Part shown: piece by piece, positions 24,655 through 33,284 of the stretch
Layout of the letters: the number at the start of each line of letters is the position of its first letter
Position numbering within the stretch: the stretch's first letter is position 1
NCBI GenBank assembly: GCA_900757865.1
Contig: CAAEPH010000020.1
Location: forward strand, 1-47,564
Direction: 5' to 3'
From: an uncultured Sutterella sp.
Lineage (GTDB): Bacteria > Pseudomonadota > Gammaproteobacteria > Burkholderiales > Burkholderiaceae_F
Length of the DNA: 47,564 nucleotides
The notes under the pieces: generated by a model
What the model was told of the DNA's origin: nothing
What the model saw: the letters and a program-made list of their open reading frames with translations, nothing else
The model's database searches: none
Made by a program: the position numbers and the translations under genes

Positions 24655-27033
24655 GTGGTAGCTAAGAATAATTCCAATAGAAAAGTCTCCGCTCGTCGCA
24701 CCACTTTCAGCCCATGGCGCTTTCTAAAGTGGTGTTTCGCTTTATTAACAGCTGGAGCTATTGCTGGGGCACTCATTGGCGTCGTCGTCTTTTCCCTGAT
24801 TTACCGTCGCCTTCCACCCGTTGATCAACTCACGGATTACCGACCCTCTGTGCCTTTACGTGTATGGAGCGCCGACGGCAAACTCATTGGTGAGTTTGGT
24901 GAAGAGCGTCGTGACTTTGTTCACCTGAAAGACATCCCCGACTATGTAAAAAAGGCCATTCTGGCCGCTGAGGATGACGGGTTTTATTCGCATCCTGGCA
25001 TTGAGATCTCGGGTATTGCTCGCGCTGCGATTACTAACCTCATCACGGGACGACGTGCACAAGGTGGCTCGACCATTACGCAACAAGTAGCACGTAATTT
25101 CTTTTTGTCCTCAGAACGCACGTATATTCGCAAGCTCTACGAGATAGCGATGTCGTTCAAGATTGAGCGCTCACTTACTAAAGACCAAATTCTTGAGATC
25201 TATCTCAATCAAATCTACCTGGGGCAACGTGCTTATGGTTTCCAAAGCGCTGCAAAAACCTATTTTGGACGACCATTGGATCAAATTTCCATAGGCGAAG
25301 CAGCAACCTTAGCCGGTCTGCCTGTTGCTCCTTCCGCTTACAACCCGATTGCCAATCCTACGCGAGCCACCATGCGTAAAAATTACGTGCTTCGTCGCAT
25401 GTATGAACTTGGCTACATCGATGAGGTAACCTACCAGGCCGAAAAAGCTCAGCCCATGCTCACCCGACGCATGCCTACGGAAGCAGAGTTGCTCACCGAT
25501 CCCTCGATAGAAAATCCGAATCGCGTACCAGCCTCCTATGCTGCCGAATTGGTACGAATGGTTATGTATGACATCTTCAAGGAAGAGACTTATTCTCGCG
25601 GGTTGAATGTCTATACAACCATTGACTCCAGAGACCAAACGGCCGCAGTCGATGCCGTTCGCCAGAATTTAATTGCTTACGATCGTAAATATGGCTACCG
25701 AGGCCCCGAAGGCTTTGTTGATATCAGCAATCCTGATACTCGAGCCAAAGCCATCAAAACAGCGCTCAACAAAACGGCCTCTTCACCTTTTATGGTGCCT
25801 GCAGTGGTTTTAGAAGCTTCACCCAAGGGCATTACGGTCGCTCTCTCGAGCGACTCAGCTGTAGCGTTGGATAATGACAGCCTCAAATTCGGACGCCGCT
25901 ACTTAGGCAAGACCGCCAAAAAAGACCCATTACTACCGGGTTCTATCGTTCGCATTATGCGTTCAAAAGAGGCAGGCAAATGGACCCTTGCCCAAGTTCC
26001 TCAGGTAGAAACCGCATTTGTGGCTAGCGACTTCAACACTGGAGCTGTTAAGGCCTTAGTGGGCGGCTTTGACTTCAACCTCAACATGTTCAATCATGTC
26101 ACTCAGGCTTGGCGTCAACCCGGTTCCTCTTTTAAACCTTTTATTTATTCAGCCGCATTGGATAAAGGCTTCACGCCAGCAACCATCATTAATGACGCCC
26201 CCATTGTGATTGACCCTAAACTCACGGGCAATAAGCTCTGGGAGCCTAAAAACTATGATGGTCGATTTGACGGTCCCATGACAATGCGGCGAGCTCTTGA
26301 ACGCTCTAAAAATTTGGTCTCTGTGCGTATCATGCAAGCGATCACGCCACAATATGCACAGCAGTTCATCCAGAAATTTGGATTCATGCCCGATAAGCAC
26401 CCTGCTGTTTTGCCCATTGCCTTAGGAGCTGGTAGCGTCACGCCTTGGCAAATGATGAGTGCTTACGCCGTGTTTGCTAACGGCGGTTATCGTGTTCAAC
26501 CCTACCTCATTGAGCGCGTTACCGATGTCAACGGTCGCACACTCATGCGAGCCACCAATCGTATCGCCGGCGATGAAGCTATCCGTGTGTTATCTGACAG
26601 AAATGCCTACACCATGTACTCGCTCCTGCACGGTGTAGCCGTTCGAGGGACTGCTGCACGCGCGACCCGTATACTCAAACGCCAGGACATTGCAGGGAAA
26701 ACAGGAACATCGAATGATGCTCATGACGCTTGGTTCTGTGGCTTTGCTGGGAATTTAGTTGCCGCAACATGGATGGGCTATGACACACCCAAACCCTTGG
26801 GAGCACGAGAAACGGGCGGTGGGCTATCCCTACCCATTTGGATTGAGTTTATGCAAGATGCGCTCAAAGGTCAGCCAGAATATACGCGGATCATGCCCTC
26901 GAGTGTCGTTGAGGTGAATGGAGAAATTTTCTACCGAGAGCCGATTGACGGGGCGCCATTACCAGTCGAAAACACGCCTCAAGATGCACAGCCTCAACCC
27001 ATGAAAGATCTCATTCGAGATCAAATCTTCTAA
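24655..27033 (+). CDS. mrcA: penicillin-binding protein 1A
   Basis: Bifunctional class A PBP of 792 residues that polymerises and cross-links peptidoglycan. A short cytoplasmic N-terminus and one membrane helix lead to a GT51 domain with catalytic E106 in AAEDDGFYSHPG, then the transpeptidase with S491-xx-K494 (GSSFKPF), SKN and KTG (K682). An OB-like insert precedes the transpeptidase domain, as in PBP1A. GTG at 24655 gives the usual short N-terminus; an in-frame TTG at 24544 would add 37 residues of unusual composition. No good ribosome binding site supports either. Confidence 0.94.
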   Translation: MVAKNNSNRKVSARRTTFSPWRFLKWCFALLTAGAIAGALIGVVVFSLIYRRLPPVDQLTDYRPSVPLRVWSADGKLIGEFGEERRDFVHLKDIPDYVKKAILAAEDDGFYSHPGIEISGIARAAITNLITGRRAQGGSTITQQVARNFFLSSERTYIRKLYEIAMSFKIERSLTKDQILEIYLNQIYLGQRAYGFQSAAKTYFGRPLDQISIGEAATLAGLPVAPSAYNPIANPTRATMRKNYVLRRMYELGYIDEVTYQAEKAQPMLTRRMPTEAELLTDPSIENPNRVPASYAAELVRMVMYDIFKEETYSRGLNVYTTIDSRDQTAAVDAVRQNLIAYDRKYGYRGPEGFVDISNPDTRAKAIKTALNKTASSPFMVPAVVLEASPKGITVALSSDSAVALDNDSLKFGRRYLGKTAKKDPLLPGSIVRIMRSKEAGKWTLAQVPQVETAFVASDFNTGAVKALVGGFDFNLNMFNHVTQAWRQPGSSFKPFIYSAALDKGFTPATIINDAPIVIDPKLTGNKLWEPKNYDGRFDGPMTMRRALERSKNLVSVRIMQAITPQYAQQFIQKFGFMPDKHPAVLPIALGAGSVTPWQMMSAYAVFANGGYRVQPYLIERVTDVNGRTLMRATNRIAGDEAIRVLSDRNAYTMYSLLHGVAVRGTAARATRILKRQDIAGKTGTSNDAHDAWFCGFAGNLVAATWMGYDTPKPLGARETGGGLSLPIWIEFMQDALKGQPEYTRIMPSSVVEVNGEIFYREPIDGAPLPVENTPQDAQPQPMKDLIRDQIF

Positions 27034-27038
27034 CAAAC

Positions 27039-27082
27039 AAAAGCTTGATCATTCCTCAACCAATAGGCGTGATCAAGCTTTT
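27039..27082. terminator. terminator after PBP1A
   Basis: A perfect 13-base stem AAAAGCTTGATCA and its complement around an 18-base loop, six bases after the PBP1A stop. The long loop and short T run make it moderate. It could also act for cyaY on the minus strand. Confidence 0.65.
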
Positions 27083-27145
27083 CACTACAATAGGTATCTT
27101 TCAGTATCGATATCGCCTACTCAACAGTGTAAGGACACGCTACAC

Positions 27146-27469
27146 TTAGGCAAAAGCCCCTTGAGGAAGCTGAACACCCATGCTCTTGAGTGTGTCTATC
27201 AGTGTTGCTTCGAGAGTTTTCTGGGTTCGGGTATCGCACCATTGACCGTTAACTTCTCGGAAGTGCGTCCCTCCTAGGTGCGAAGCACACCAAATTTCAT
27301 GCATAGGCGTTTGGATATTCACCACGATTTGCTGACCATCGTCGAGTTCGATGGTCAACACATTACCTGTGCGAGTCGTGCTTAAATCCTCACTGGCCTC
27401 ATTCAGAGCTTCTTCTAGAGAGAGTAGCTTTGCATTTGCTTGCGCTAAAAATTCGGTTTCGACATCCAT
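27146..27469 (-). CDS. cyaY: frataxin homologue CyaY
   Basis: Iron-binding modulator of iron-sulfur cluster assembly, 107 residues. The frataxin fold is recognisable from the acidic first helix (EEALNEASED), the strand GNVLTIELDDGQQIVVN and the conserved PMHEIWCASHLGGTHF. An ATG at 27469 is preferred to a TTG two codons upstream. It is divergent from lptM-lysA, with only 15 bases between the starts, the same arrangement as in E. coli and many betaproteobacteria. Confidence 0.95.
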   Translation of the reverse strand: MDVETEFLAQANAKLLSLEEALNEASEDLSTTRTGNVLTIELDDGQQIVVNIQTPMHEIWCASHLGGTHFREVNGQWCDTRTQKTLEATLIDTLKSMGVQLPQGAFA

Positions 27470-27484
27470 TTCCAAAGGATCCTT

Positions 27485-27601
27485 ATGTTATACAAAATGG
27501 TCGTCATTTCAGTACTCACTTCACTCTGCCTAGGGTTGTCGGGTTGCGGACTCAAAGGTCCCTTGTACTTACCTCCATCGACAACAGCTTCGGCCTCATA
27601 A
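27485..27601 (+). CDS. lptM: LptM (YifL) small lipoprotein
   Basis: A 38-residue lipoprotein. A short signal peptide ends at GLSGC with lipidated C21, followed by the diagnostic CGLKGPLYLP. LptM assists disulfide maturation of the LptD LPS translocon. AAGGA lies five bases before the ATG. Position directly before lysA and divergent from cyaY matches the conserved cyaY-lptM-lysA arrangement. Confidence 0.92.
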   Translation: MLYKMVVISVLTSLCLGLSGCGLKGPLYLPPSTTASAS

Positions 27602-27679
27602 AGGGTATGTGAGTGGGACTTTACCACAAAACCTTTTCCTCTTAATTCAATTTTGCATAGCCTTCGGCTCTCGTTTACG

Positions 27680-28975
27680 ATGTCTAACTTTATTCGACAC
27701 GGCCAAGATCTTTATTGTGAGTCGGTCCCCTTACAGCACATTGCCGAAAAGTGGGGCACACCTTGTTATGTGTATTCTCGTGCGAGCATAGAACACAACA
27801 TCGATCGTCTAGAAAAAGCTTTAGCAGGTCACCCCCACCATATCCAGTACGCCATGAAAGCCAATTCGGCTGCAGGGATTCTGCAGCTGATTAACCACCG
27901 TGGCCTCGGCGTCGACACCGTCAGTGGGGGAGAAATTGCTCGAGCCCTTCGAGCAGGAATCCCCGCTCAGAAGATTGTCTTTTCTGGTGTCGGCAAAACC
28001 GTAAGAGAAATTCGATATGCTCTCAAAAAAGGCATTGGGTGCTTTAATATTGAGAGCGAAGCTGAATTTGACCGGCTAGCTGAGTTAGCCAAAGAGATGA
28101 AGGTGGTTGCTCCGTTCTCTATCCGATGCAACCCCAATGTCGATGCCAAAACGCACCCTTATATTTCTACGGGTTTAAAAAAGAATAAATTTGGCGTCCC
28201 TCTCGAAAAAGCTGAATATTTATATCTGAAATCTCAAGATATTCCCAACCTACAACCCATCGGAATCGATGCCCATATTGGCAGTCAAATTCTTATTCCC
28301 TCACCCCACATTGAAGCAGCTCAAAAATTACTAACGCTCGTCGAAAAACTCGCTATCGACGGCATTAAATTGCAGCACTTGGATATTGGCGGTGGCTATG
28401 GTATTGCCTATGGAGAGCAAGATCACCAGCCTGACCTGGAGTCTTTCTTCCAACCCATTATTGCTGAATTAAAAAAGCGTCACCTTGACGATCTTAGCCT
28501 CATGATCGAACCGGGTCGCGCTATTGTCGGCGAAGCTGGCGTTTTACTCACTCACGTTGAGTATCTAAAACACAATGGCGCTAAGCGTTTTTGCGTCACC
28601 GATGCCGGAATGAACGATTTGATTCGCCCTGCTCTCTATGATGCTTGGATGCGCATTGAACCCGTTCATTTACACCCTGGCGATGGTGACGATGTCACGC
28701 CTTTTGACGTGGTCGGTCCTGTGTGTGAATCGTCAGACTTTTTAGGGCTCGATCGTCATTTTCCCGTCAAAGCAGGAGACATCCTAGCCGTTTTTGATGC
28801 CGGAGCTTATGGTTCAAGTATGGCGAGCCGTTATAACTCACGCCCTCTACCTGCTGAAATTCTCGTTGATGGTCAAACAATCCATGTGCTTCGACAAACT
28901 GAAGAACTCGATGACATTGTTTCGGGAGATTGCTTGATCGATATTGCCCCTCGTCTGGACTTGCCAACAGAGTGA
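27680..28975 (+). CDS. lysA: diaminopimelate decarboxylase
   Basis: PLP enzyme of 431 residues that decarboxylates meso-DAP to lysine. The PLP lysine is K60 in QYAMKANS; GGGYG binds the cofactor phosphate and GPVCESSDFL supplies the active-site Cys from the partner subunit. The ATG at 27680 matches the family N-terminus; an upstream TTG at 27653 is less likely. It ends in a terminator hairpin. Confidence 0.96.
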   Translation: MSNFIRHGQDLYCESVPLQHIAEKWGTPCYVYSRASIEHNIDRLEKALAGHPHHIQYAMKANSAAGILQLINHRGLGVDTVSGGEIARALRAGIPAQKIVFSGVGKTVREIRYALKKGIGCFNIESEAEFDRLAELAKEMKVVAPFSIRCNPNVDAKTHPYISTGLKKNKFGVPLEKAEYLYLKSQDIPNLQPIGIDAHIGSQILIPSPHIEAAQKLLTLVEKLAIDGIKLQHLDIGGGYGIAYGEQDHQPDLESFFQPIIAELKKRHLDDLSLMIEPGRAIVGEAGVLLTHVEYLKHNGAKRFCVTDAGMNDLIRPALYDAWMRIEPVHLHPGDGDDVTPFDVVGPVCESSDFLGLDRHFPVKAGDILAVFDAGAYGSSMASRYNSRPLPAEILVDGQTIHVLRQTEELDDIVSGDCLIDIAPRLDLPTE

Positions 28976-28994
28976 TATCACCGTAGAATTAATC

Positions 28995-29036
28995 AACGTC
29001 GTTTGATAGAGTCTTCTCTTGAAACGGCGTTTTTTG
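28995..29036 (+). terminator. intrinsic terminator after lysA
   Basis: AACGTCGTTT pairs with AAACGGCGTT with one T-G wobble over a 17-base loop, and a T6 run follows. Confidence 0.7.
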
Positions 29037-29129
29037 TTGTCTATTTCACAGCCAATCTCGCTAAAAGACAACGCTCTAAAAGGTGACACGAGTTAAGTCG
29101 CCATCTACAACGCTGATCAGACGACACAT

Positions 29130-29203
29130 GGAGCACTCGTAAGTAGATGCTCCCTCTTCAAGCTAACTTGGATTCCCCACTAGCCTCGCCTGAAGTGGAA
29201 TCC
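29130..29203 (+). promoter_or_regulatory. two-hairpin leader of guaC
   Basis: Two stem-loops lie in the 245-base gap before guaC. One is GGAGCA/TGCTCC at 29130-29153; the other is GGATTCC/GGAATCC at 29170-29203, ending 17 bases before the ATG. No known purine riboswitch core was recognised and neither hairpin has a T run. It may control translation or be a protein operator. Confidence 0.4.
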
Positions 29204-29220
29204 CTGAAATGGGATAAACC

Positions 29221-30264
29221 ATGCATATTGAAAATACCGTCAAACTCGATTTCAAAGATGTTCTGATCCGCCCAAAGCGCTCGACGCTATCGAGTCGTAG
29301 CGAGGTCGACATCACTCGTGAATTTAAGTTTCTCCATTCGCCCATCCGCTATAGCGGGATTCCCATTATTGCGGCCAATATGGATACAACGGGAACGTTT
29401 GAGATGGCTCAAGCCTTGGGGAAACACTCCCTGTCGACTGCTTTGCATAAGCACTATGCAGTGGAAGACTACGTGAACTTTTTTTCTGCACTCAAAGCGA
29501 AGTCCACTGCCTTTTATTCTTTAGGCATTGGCGATGGTGATTGGGAGAAGTTCCAACAAGTGATGGCCGCCGCGCCCGAAGCCATTCAGTATGTTTGCAT
29601 CGATGTCGCCAATGGCTATACCGAAAGTTTTGTTGCCTTTATCAAAAAAGTACGTCAAACCTACCCACATCTCGTGATCATGGCGGGCAATGTAGTCACG
29701 GGCGATATGACCGAAGAGCTCCTACTCGCAGGGGCTGATATTGTCAAAGTCGGTATTGGTCCTGGGTCCGTTTGCACCACCCGTAAGATGACTGGGGTTG
29801 GCTATCCACAACTGTCAGCCATTATCGAATGCGCTGATGCTGCACATGGCCTTGGCGGGCGTATCTGTGCCGATGGTGGCTGTACAGTCCCTGGAGATAT
29901 TGCCAAAGCCTTTGGTGGTGGCGCTGATTTTGTCATGCTCGGAGGCATGTTAGCCGGTCATGACGAAGCCGGTGGTGAGACGGTAGAAAAAGACGGCAAA
30001 GTGTTCAAAAAATTCTATGGCATGAGCTCCAAAGACGCTATGGATAAATACGCTGGTGGCGTTGCAAAATACCGTGCTGCTGAAGGGAAAACGGTGCTCA
30101 TCCCCGCTCGAGGCTCAGTTGAGCATACAGTCCAAGACATCTTAGGTGGTGTCCGCAGTGCCTGCACTTATGTCGGTGCTCGTCGCCTCAAAGAGCTAAC
30201 GATGCGTACAACCTTTGTTCGCGTCAGCATGCAACTCAATGAGGTCTTTGGCAAAGCACCCTAA
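29221..30264 (+). CDS. guaC: GMP reductase
   Basis: NADPH-dependent enzyme of 347 residues that deaminates GMP to IMP in purine salvage. It resembles the E. coli GuaC protein along its whole length: FKDVLIRPKRSTL, AANMDT, and GIGPGSVCTTR with catalytic C185. It lacks the CBS domains of IMP dehydrogenase, which rules out GuaB. It stands alone between lysA and engB. From memory, GuaC of this type is patchy in betaproteobacteria, so transfer is possible. Confidence 0.95.
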   Translation: MHIENTVKLDFKDVLIRPKRSTLSSRSEVDITREFKFLHSPIRYSGIPIIAANMDTTGTFEMAQALGKHSLSTALHKHYAVEDYVNFFSALKAKSTAFYSLGIGDGDWEKFQQVMAAAPEAIQYVCIDVANGYTESFVAFIKKVRQTYPHLVIMAGNVVTGDMTEELLLAGADIVKVGIGPGSVCTTRKMTGVGYPQLSAIIECADAAHGLGGRICADGGCTVPGDIAKAFGGGADFVMLGGMLAGHDEAGGETVEKDGKVFKKFYGMSSKDAMDKYAGGVAKYRAAEGKTVLIPARGSVEHTVQDILGGVRSACTYVGARRLKELTMRTTFVRVSMQLNEVFGKAP

Positions 30265-30298
30265 GCCTCATCTAGTCACTTTTTTCTAGCTCCCCAAG

Positions 30299-30343
30299 AA
30301 GCTCTGAGCCATTTCCTTTCTCAAGAAAGCTCAGAGCTTTTTT
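30299..30343 (+). terminator. intrinsic terminator after guaC
   Basis: A perfect 11-base stem AAGCTCTGAGC and its complement around a 19-base loop, followed by a T6 run. Confidence 0.8.
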
Positions 30344-30409
30344 CTACCCGCTCCTGTTGGAGCAGGTACAATCAGAGCCGTTATCTATTTGATCAATAAG
30401 AGGTCACCG

Positions 30410-31042
30410 GTGAGCATTTTCGACTCCGCCAAATTTTCCATTTCGGTAGCCCATTTATCGGGGTTACCACCTGAGAATCTTCCCGAAATCGCCTTTGCCG
30501 GCCGCTCTAATGCTGGTAAATCCACATCGATCAACGTTATTACACGTCAGACACGTCTCGCCTTCGCGAGTAAAACTCCAGGCCGTACTCAACTCATTAA
30601 CTTCTTTGCCCTCTCCCAAAAACGTGAGCTAGGACAACGAGAAAAGGTGGGCTACTTAGTCGACTTGCCTGGCTACGGCTTTGCTAAAGCCAGTGAAGAT
30701 ACTCGAAAGACGTGGTCTCAATTGGTGGGAGGATATATTGCCCAACGACAAAGCCTCTGTGGCTTAGTGATCGTTATGGATGCTCGTCGCCCCTTTATGC
30801 CCACTGATGAATGGTTGATTGACTTCATGGCTGAGCGCCCCAATGTCAAAATGCTGTGGTTACTCAATAAAGCCGATCAACTCAAAAATATGCAACGTCG
30901 AGAGGTGCTGAAATTAGCTCAAGAGCGAGCTACTCACATAGGGAGTCACGTCAGCGTTCAGCTCTTCTCTGGTCTAAAAAAAGAAGGAGTCGAATCGTTG
31001 CAGGCGACTTTACTCGATTGGCTAAACCTTAATACAAACTAA
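30410..31042 (+). CDS. engB: ribosome biogenesis GTP-binding protein EngB/YsxC
   Basis: TrmE-Era-EngA-EngB-family GTPase of 210 residues needed for large-subunit assembly. G1 is GRSNAGKS (31-38), G2 Thr lies in TPGRTQ, G3 is DLPGYG and G4 is NKAD. AGAGG lies six bases before a GTG at 30410, which decides the start over an in-frame TTG at 30389. It precedes hemB, a common betaproteobacterial pair. Confidence 0.95.
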   Translation: MSIFDSAKFSISVAHLSGLPPENLPEIAFAGRSNAGKSTSINVITRQTRLAFASKTPGRTQLINFFALSQKRELGQREKVGYLVDLPGYGFAKASEDTRKTWSQLVGGYIAQRQSLCGLVIVMDARRPFMPTDEWLIDFMAERPNVKMLWLLNKADQLKNMQRREVLKLAQERATHIGSHVSVQLFSGLKKEGVESLQATLLDWLNLNTN

Positions 31043-31070
31043 AGGTTAGTGGATTACAGTCATTGTATAT

Positions 31071-31087
31071 AGTCACCTCCGGTGACT
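31071..31087 (+). other. short perfect hairpin between engB and hemB
   Basis: AGTCACC and GGTGACT pair perfectly over a three-base loop, 30 bases before the hemB start, with a TATAGT-like -10 box overlapping its left arm. It could be a dyad operator or a leader hairpin. Confidence 0.35.
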
Positions 31088-31116
31088 TCGACCCCTAAAT
31101 AAGAAGGACTCAAAAA

Positions 31117-32130
31117 ATGCAAACTCTTGGTGCTTATCCCTCCGTCCGTATGCGTCGTATGCGTCACGACGATTTTTCTCGCCGTTTAATGCGTGAAAAC
31201 GTGGTGACCCCCAATGACCTCATTCTCCCAGTGTTTGTTATGGAAGGGAAGCATTGCCGTGAACCCATCCCCACCATGCCTGGTGTTGATCGTTTATCGA
31301 TTGACGAATTGTTGAAAGTTGCGGGCGAATGTGTGGAATTAGGCATTCCAATGATTGCCTTGTTCCCCCATATTGAAGCCGAATTGAAGACCCCTGATGG
31401 TCGTGAAGCAGCCAACCCTGACGGTTTGATTCCACGAGCCATCAAAGCGTTGAAGCAGGCTTATCCAACCCTTGGCATCATGACAGATGTAGCCTTAGAT
31501 CCGTATACCACCCATGGACAAGACGGGTTAATCGATGAGACAGGCTATATTCTCAATGATGAAACCATTGAAATGCTGGTTAAACAATCGCTATGCCACG
31601 CCGAAGCTGGTGCAGACGTGGTTGCCCCTTCCGATATGATGGACGGTCGCATTGGTGTCATCCGAGAAGCCTTTGAAAAACACGGCTTCATCCACACCCG
31701 TATTATGGCGTACTCCGCCAAGTATGCCTCAGTCTATTACGGTCCGTTCCGCGATGCCGTAGGCTCCGCATCTAACCTCGGCAAATCCAACAAAGCCGTT
31801 TACCAACAAGATCCAGCTAACAGCGATGAGGCGCTTTGGGAGGTCGGCTTGGATTTGGCTGAAGGAGCGGATATGGTCATGGTTAAGCCCGGTGTTCCGT
31901 ATTTAGATGTGCTCTGGCGCGTGAAACAAGAATTTAAGGCGCCCACATTCGCCTACCACGTCTCCGGCGAATACGCCATGATAAAGTTTGCAGCAGCGGC
32001 TGGTGCCATTGATGAAAAGAAATTAACCTTCGAAACGATGGTTTGCTTTAAGCGAGCTGGAGCTGACGGCATCTTGACCTATTGCGCTCTCGATGTTGCG
32101 CGTTGGATTAAAGAGGGCTACAACTACTAA
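31117..32130 (+). CDS. hemB: porphobilinogen synthase (delta-aminolevulinic acid dehydratase)
   Basis: Enzyme of 337 residues that condenses two 5-aminolevulinate molecules to porphobilinogen. The Schiff-base lysines lie in AYSAKYAS and MVKPGVPYLD. The metal region reads DVALDPYTTHGQDG, with Asp instead of the Cys cluster, so it should be the Mg-dependent rather than Zn-dependent form. AAGGA lies eight bases before the ATG. Together with hemA it shows tetrapyrrole synthesis is kept. Confidence 0.96.
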   Translation: MQTLGAYPSVRMRRMRHDDFSRRLMRENVVTPNDLILPVFVMEGKHCREPIPTMPGVDRLSIDELLKVAGECVELGIPMIALFPHIEAELKTPDGREAANPDGLIPRAIKALKQAYPTLGIMTDVALDPYTTHGQDGLIDETGYILNDETIEMLVKQSLCHAEAGADVVAPSDMMDGRIGVIREAFEKHGFIHTRIMAYSAKYASVYYGPFRDAVGSASNLGKSNKAVYQQDPANSDEALWEVGLDLAEGADMVMVKPGVPYLDVLWRVKQEFKAPTFAYHVSGEYAMIKFAAAAGAIDEKKLTFETMVCFKRAGADGILTYCALDVARWIKEGYNY

Positions 32131-32147
32131 TCTCGTCCGTTACGGAT

Positions 32148-32189
32148 AACAAAGTGGGCACCCGATCTTTGTATCGCGGTGCCTTTGTT
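32148..32189. terminator. hairpin between convergent hemB and hslR
   Basis: GGCACC/GGTGCC with a flanking AACAAA/TTTGTT extension and a small bulge, around a 15-base loop. It probably terminates both convergent genes. Confidence 0.6.
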
Positions 32190-32193
32190 GTAT

Positions 32194-32580
32194 CTACCAG
32201 CCTTGGTGTTTCCAGTCCCGTAATTGCCGGGCATCACGTTTGGTAGGGCGCCCCTTTTCAATCGAAAGGGCTGGTTCATTGGCGAGTCTACGCATTTCTT
32301 TTTGCTGCTCCCGGCGCTCCCGGCTTTCATCTGTCTCTCGATAGAGTTTCACCGCCTCAGAAGCCGGTCCTCGTTTGGTAGACAGTGCCTCGACGTACAC
32401 CACAAAAATTTCACCGCCACGATGAATTTCTAAGCGATCTCCAACTTTCACCTCGCGAGAGGCTTTTAATCTTTGTCCAGAGAGCAATACTCGTCCGAGT
32501 TCTATTTCGGATTGGGCAATTGAGCGTGTCTTAAAAAAACGCGCAGCCCAAAGCCACTTATCAATACGTAACGAATCCAT
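32194..32580 (-). CDS. hslR: heat shock protein 15 (S4-domain RNA-binding)
   Basis: Hsp15 homologue of 128 residues that rescues stalled 50S subunits carrying peptidyl-tRNA in E. coli. The N-terminal S4 domain begins LRIDKWLWAARFFKTRSIAQ (about residues 4-65), followed by a basic tail ending RQLRDWKHQGW, as in the family. It is monocistronic and convergent with hemB. Confidence 0.92.
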   Translation of the reverse strand: MDSLRIDKWLWAARFFKTRSIAQSEIELGRVLLSGQRLKASREVKVGDRLEIHRGGEIFVVYVEALSTKRGPASEAVKLYRETDESRERREQQKEMRRLANEPALSIEKGRPTKRDARQLRDWKHQGW

Positions 32581-32602
32581 CTCAAGCAGTTAAATATTCT
32601 CT

Positions 32603-32656
32603 ATAAAAGAAAACCGCCACGTGCTTACCTTTGCTAAGGTCTTATCACATGGCGGT
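32603..32656 (-). terminator. terminator after rplQ, end of the ribosomal cluster
   Basis: On the minus strand an 11-base stem with one mismatch (ACCGCCATGTG against CACGTGGCGGT) and a 22-base loop is followed by TTTTCTTTTAT. It closes the ribosomal protein run before hslR. Confidence 0.7.
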
Positions 32657-32702
32657 ATCCGAAAAAAAGTTATAAAGTCACCGAGACTCTAAACTTTTAT
32701 CA

Positions 32703-33092
32703 TTAGGCTTCTTCTTTGACTTCTTCAACGACAGCAGCCTTTTCCGTGAGTTCCATATAAGCCATGGGAGCATTGTCACCCACGCGGAAACCCATCTTCA
32801 AGATACGCGTATAACCGCCGTTACGATTGGCAAAACGGGGGCCAATTTCGTTAAAGAGCTTAACAACGACTTCGCGATCACGAAGACGGTTGAAAGCCAA
32901 ACGCTTGTTAGCAACAGTGGGGTTCTTGGCCAAAGTGATCATGGGTTCGACAACGCGACGCAATTCTTTCGCCTTGGGCAAAGTGGTCTTGATAGCTTCG
33001 TGCTTGATGAGAGAGCACATCATGTTACGGAGCATCGCGAGACGGTGCGCGCTGGTACGATTCAATTTACGGAGACCATGACGATGACGCAT
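32703..33092 (-). CDS. rplQ: 50S ribosomal protein L17
   Basis: L17 of 129 residues, starting MRHRHGLRKLNRTSAHR, which is invariant in the family. AAGGA lies seven bases before the ATG at 33092; the open frame upstream to 33128 is leader. It normally follows rpoA in the alpha operon without a break. Here a terminator and a new promoter lie in the 192-base gap between them. Confidence 0.97.
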   Translation of the reverse strand: MRHRHGLRKLNRTSAHRLAMLRNMMCSLIKHEAIKTTLPKAKELRRVVEPMITLAKNPTVANKRLAFNRLRDREVVVKLFNEIGPRFANRNGGYTRILKMGFRVGDNAPMAYMELTEKAAVVEEVKEEA

Positions 33093-33119
33093 GATAAATT
33101 CCTTTTTAAAAACATCTAT

Positions 33120-33182
33120 AAAAAACACTTTTCACATGAAAAGTGACCTCCCCCGTGTCTTCTATCCTGCCACTATGCAGGC
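33120..33182 (-). promoter_or_regulatory. structured leader of rplQ with terminator-like hairpin
   Basis: In the predicted rplQ leader, CCTGC/GCAGG forms a hairpin near 33162-33177. CACTTTTC/GAAAAGTG (33126-33145) then forms a second stem followed directly by six T, 28 bases before the start codon. The second looks like a weak attenuator. Confidence 0.45.
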
Positions 33183-33207
33183 GGTCGGGTGAAGGAGCAA
33201 AGTCGCA

Positions 33208-33236
33208 ATATTAATCAATCTCTTTGGGGTTTGCAA
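33208..33236 (-). promoter_or_regulatory. promoter of rplQ
   Basis: The minus strand has TTGCAA (33231-33236), a 17-base spacer and TAATAT (33208-33213), directly after the rpoA terminator. The predicted transcript has a leader of about 110 bases. Confidence 0.6.
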
Positions 33237-33271
33237 TAAAAAAACGGGATTTCTTTATGAAATCCCGTTTT
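33234..33271 (-). terminator. intrinsic terminator after rpoA
   Basis: A perfect 13-base stem AAAACGGGATTTC and its complement around a five-base loop is followed by T7 on the minus strand, 14 bases after the rpoA stop. It is a textbook intrinsic terminator. Confidence 0.88.
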
Positions 33272-33284
33272 GATCAATCAGCTA

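Noticed and set aside
29060..29220. Purine riboswitch upstream of guaC
   Set aside because: The conserved three-way junction core and loop sequences of that class are not present; only two simple hairpins are seen.
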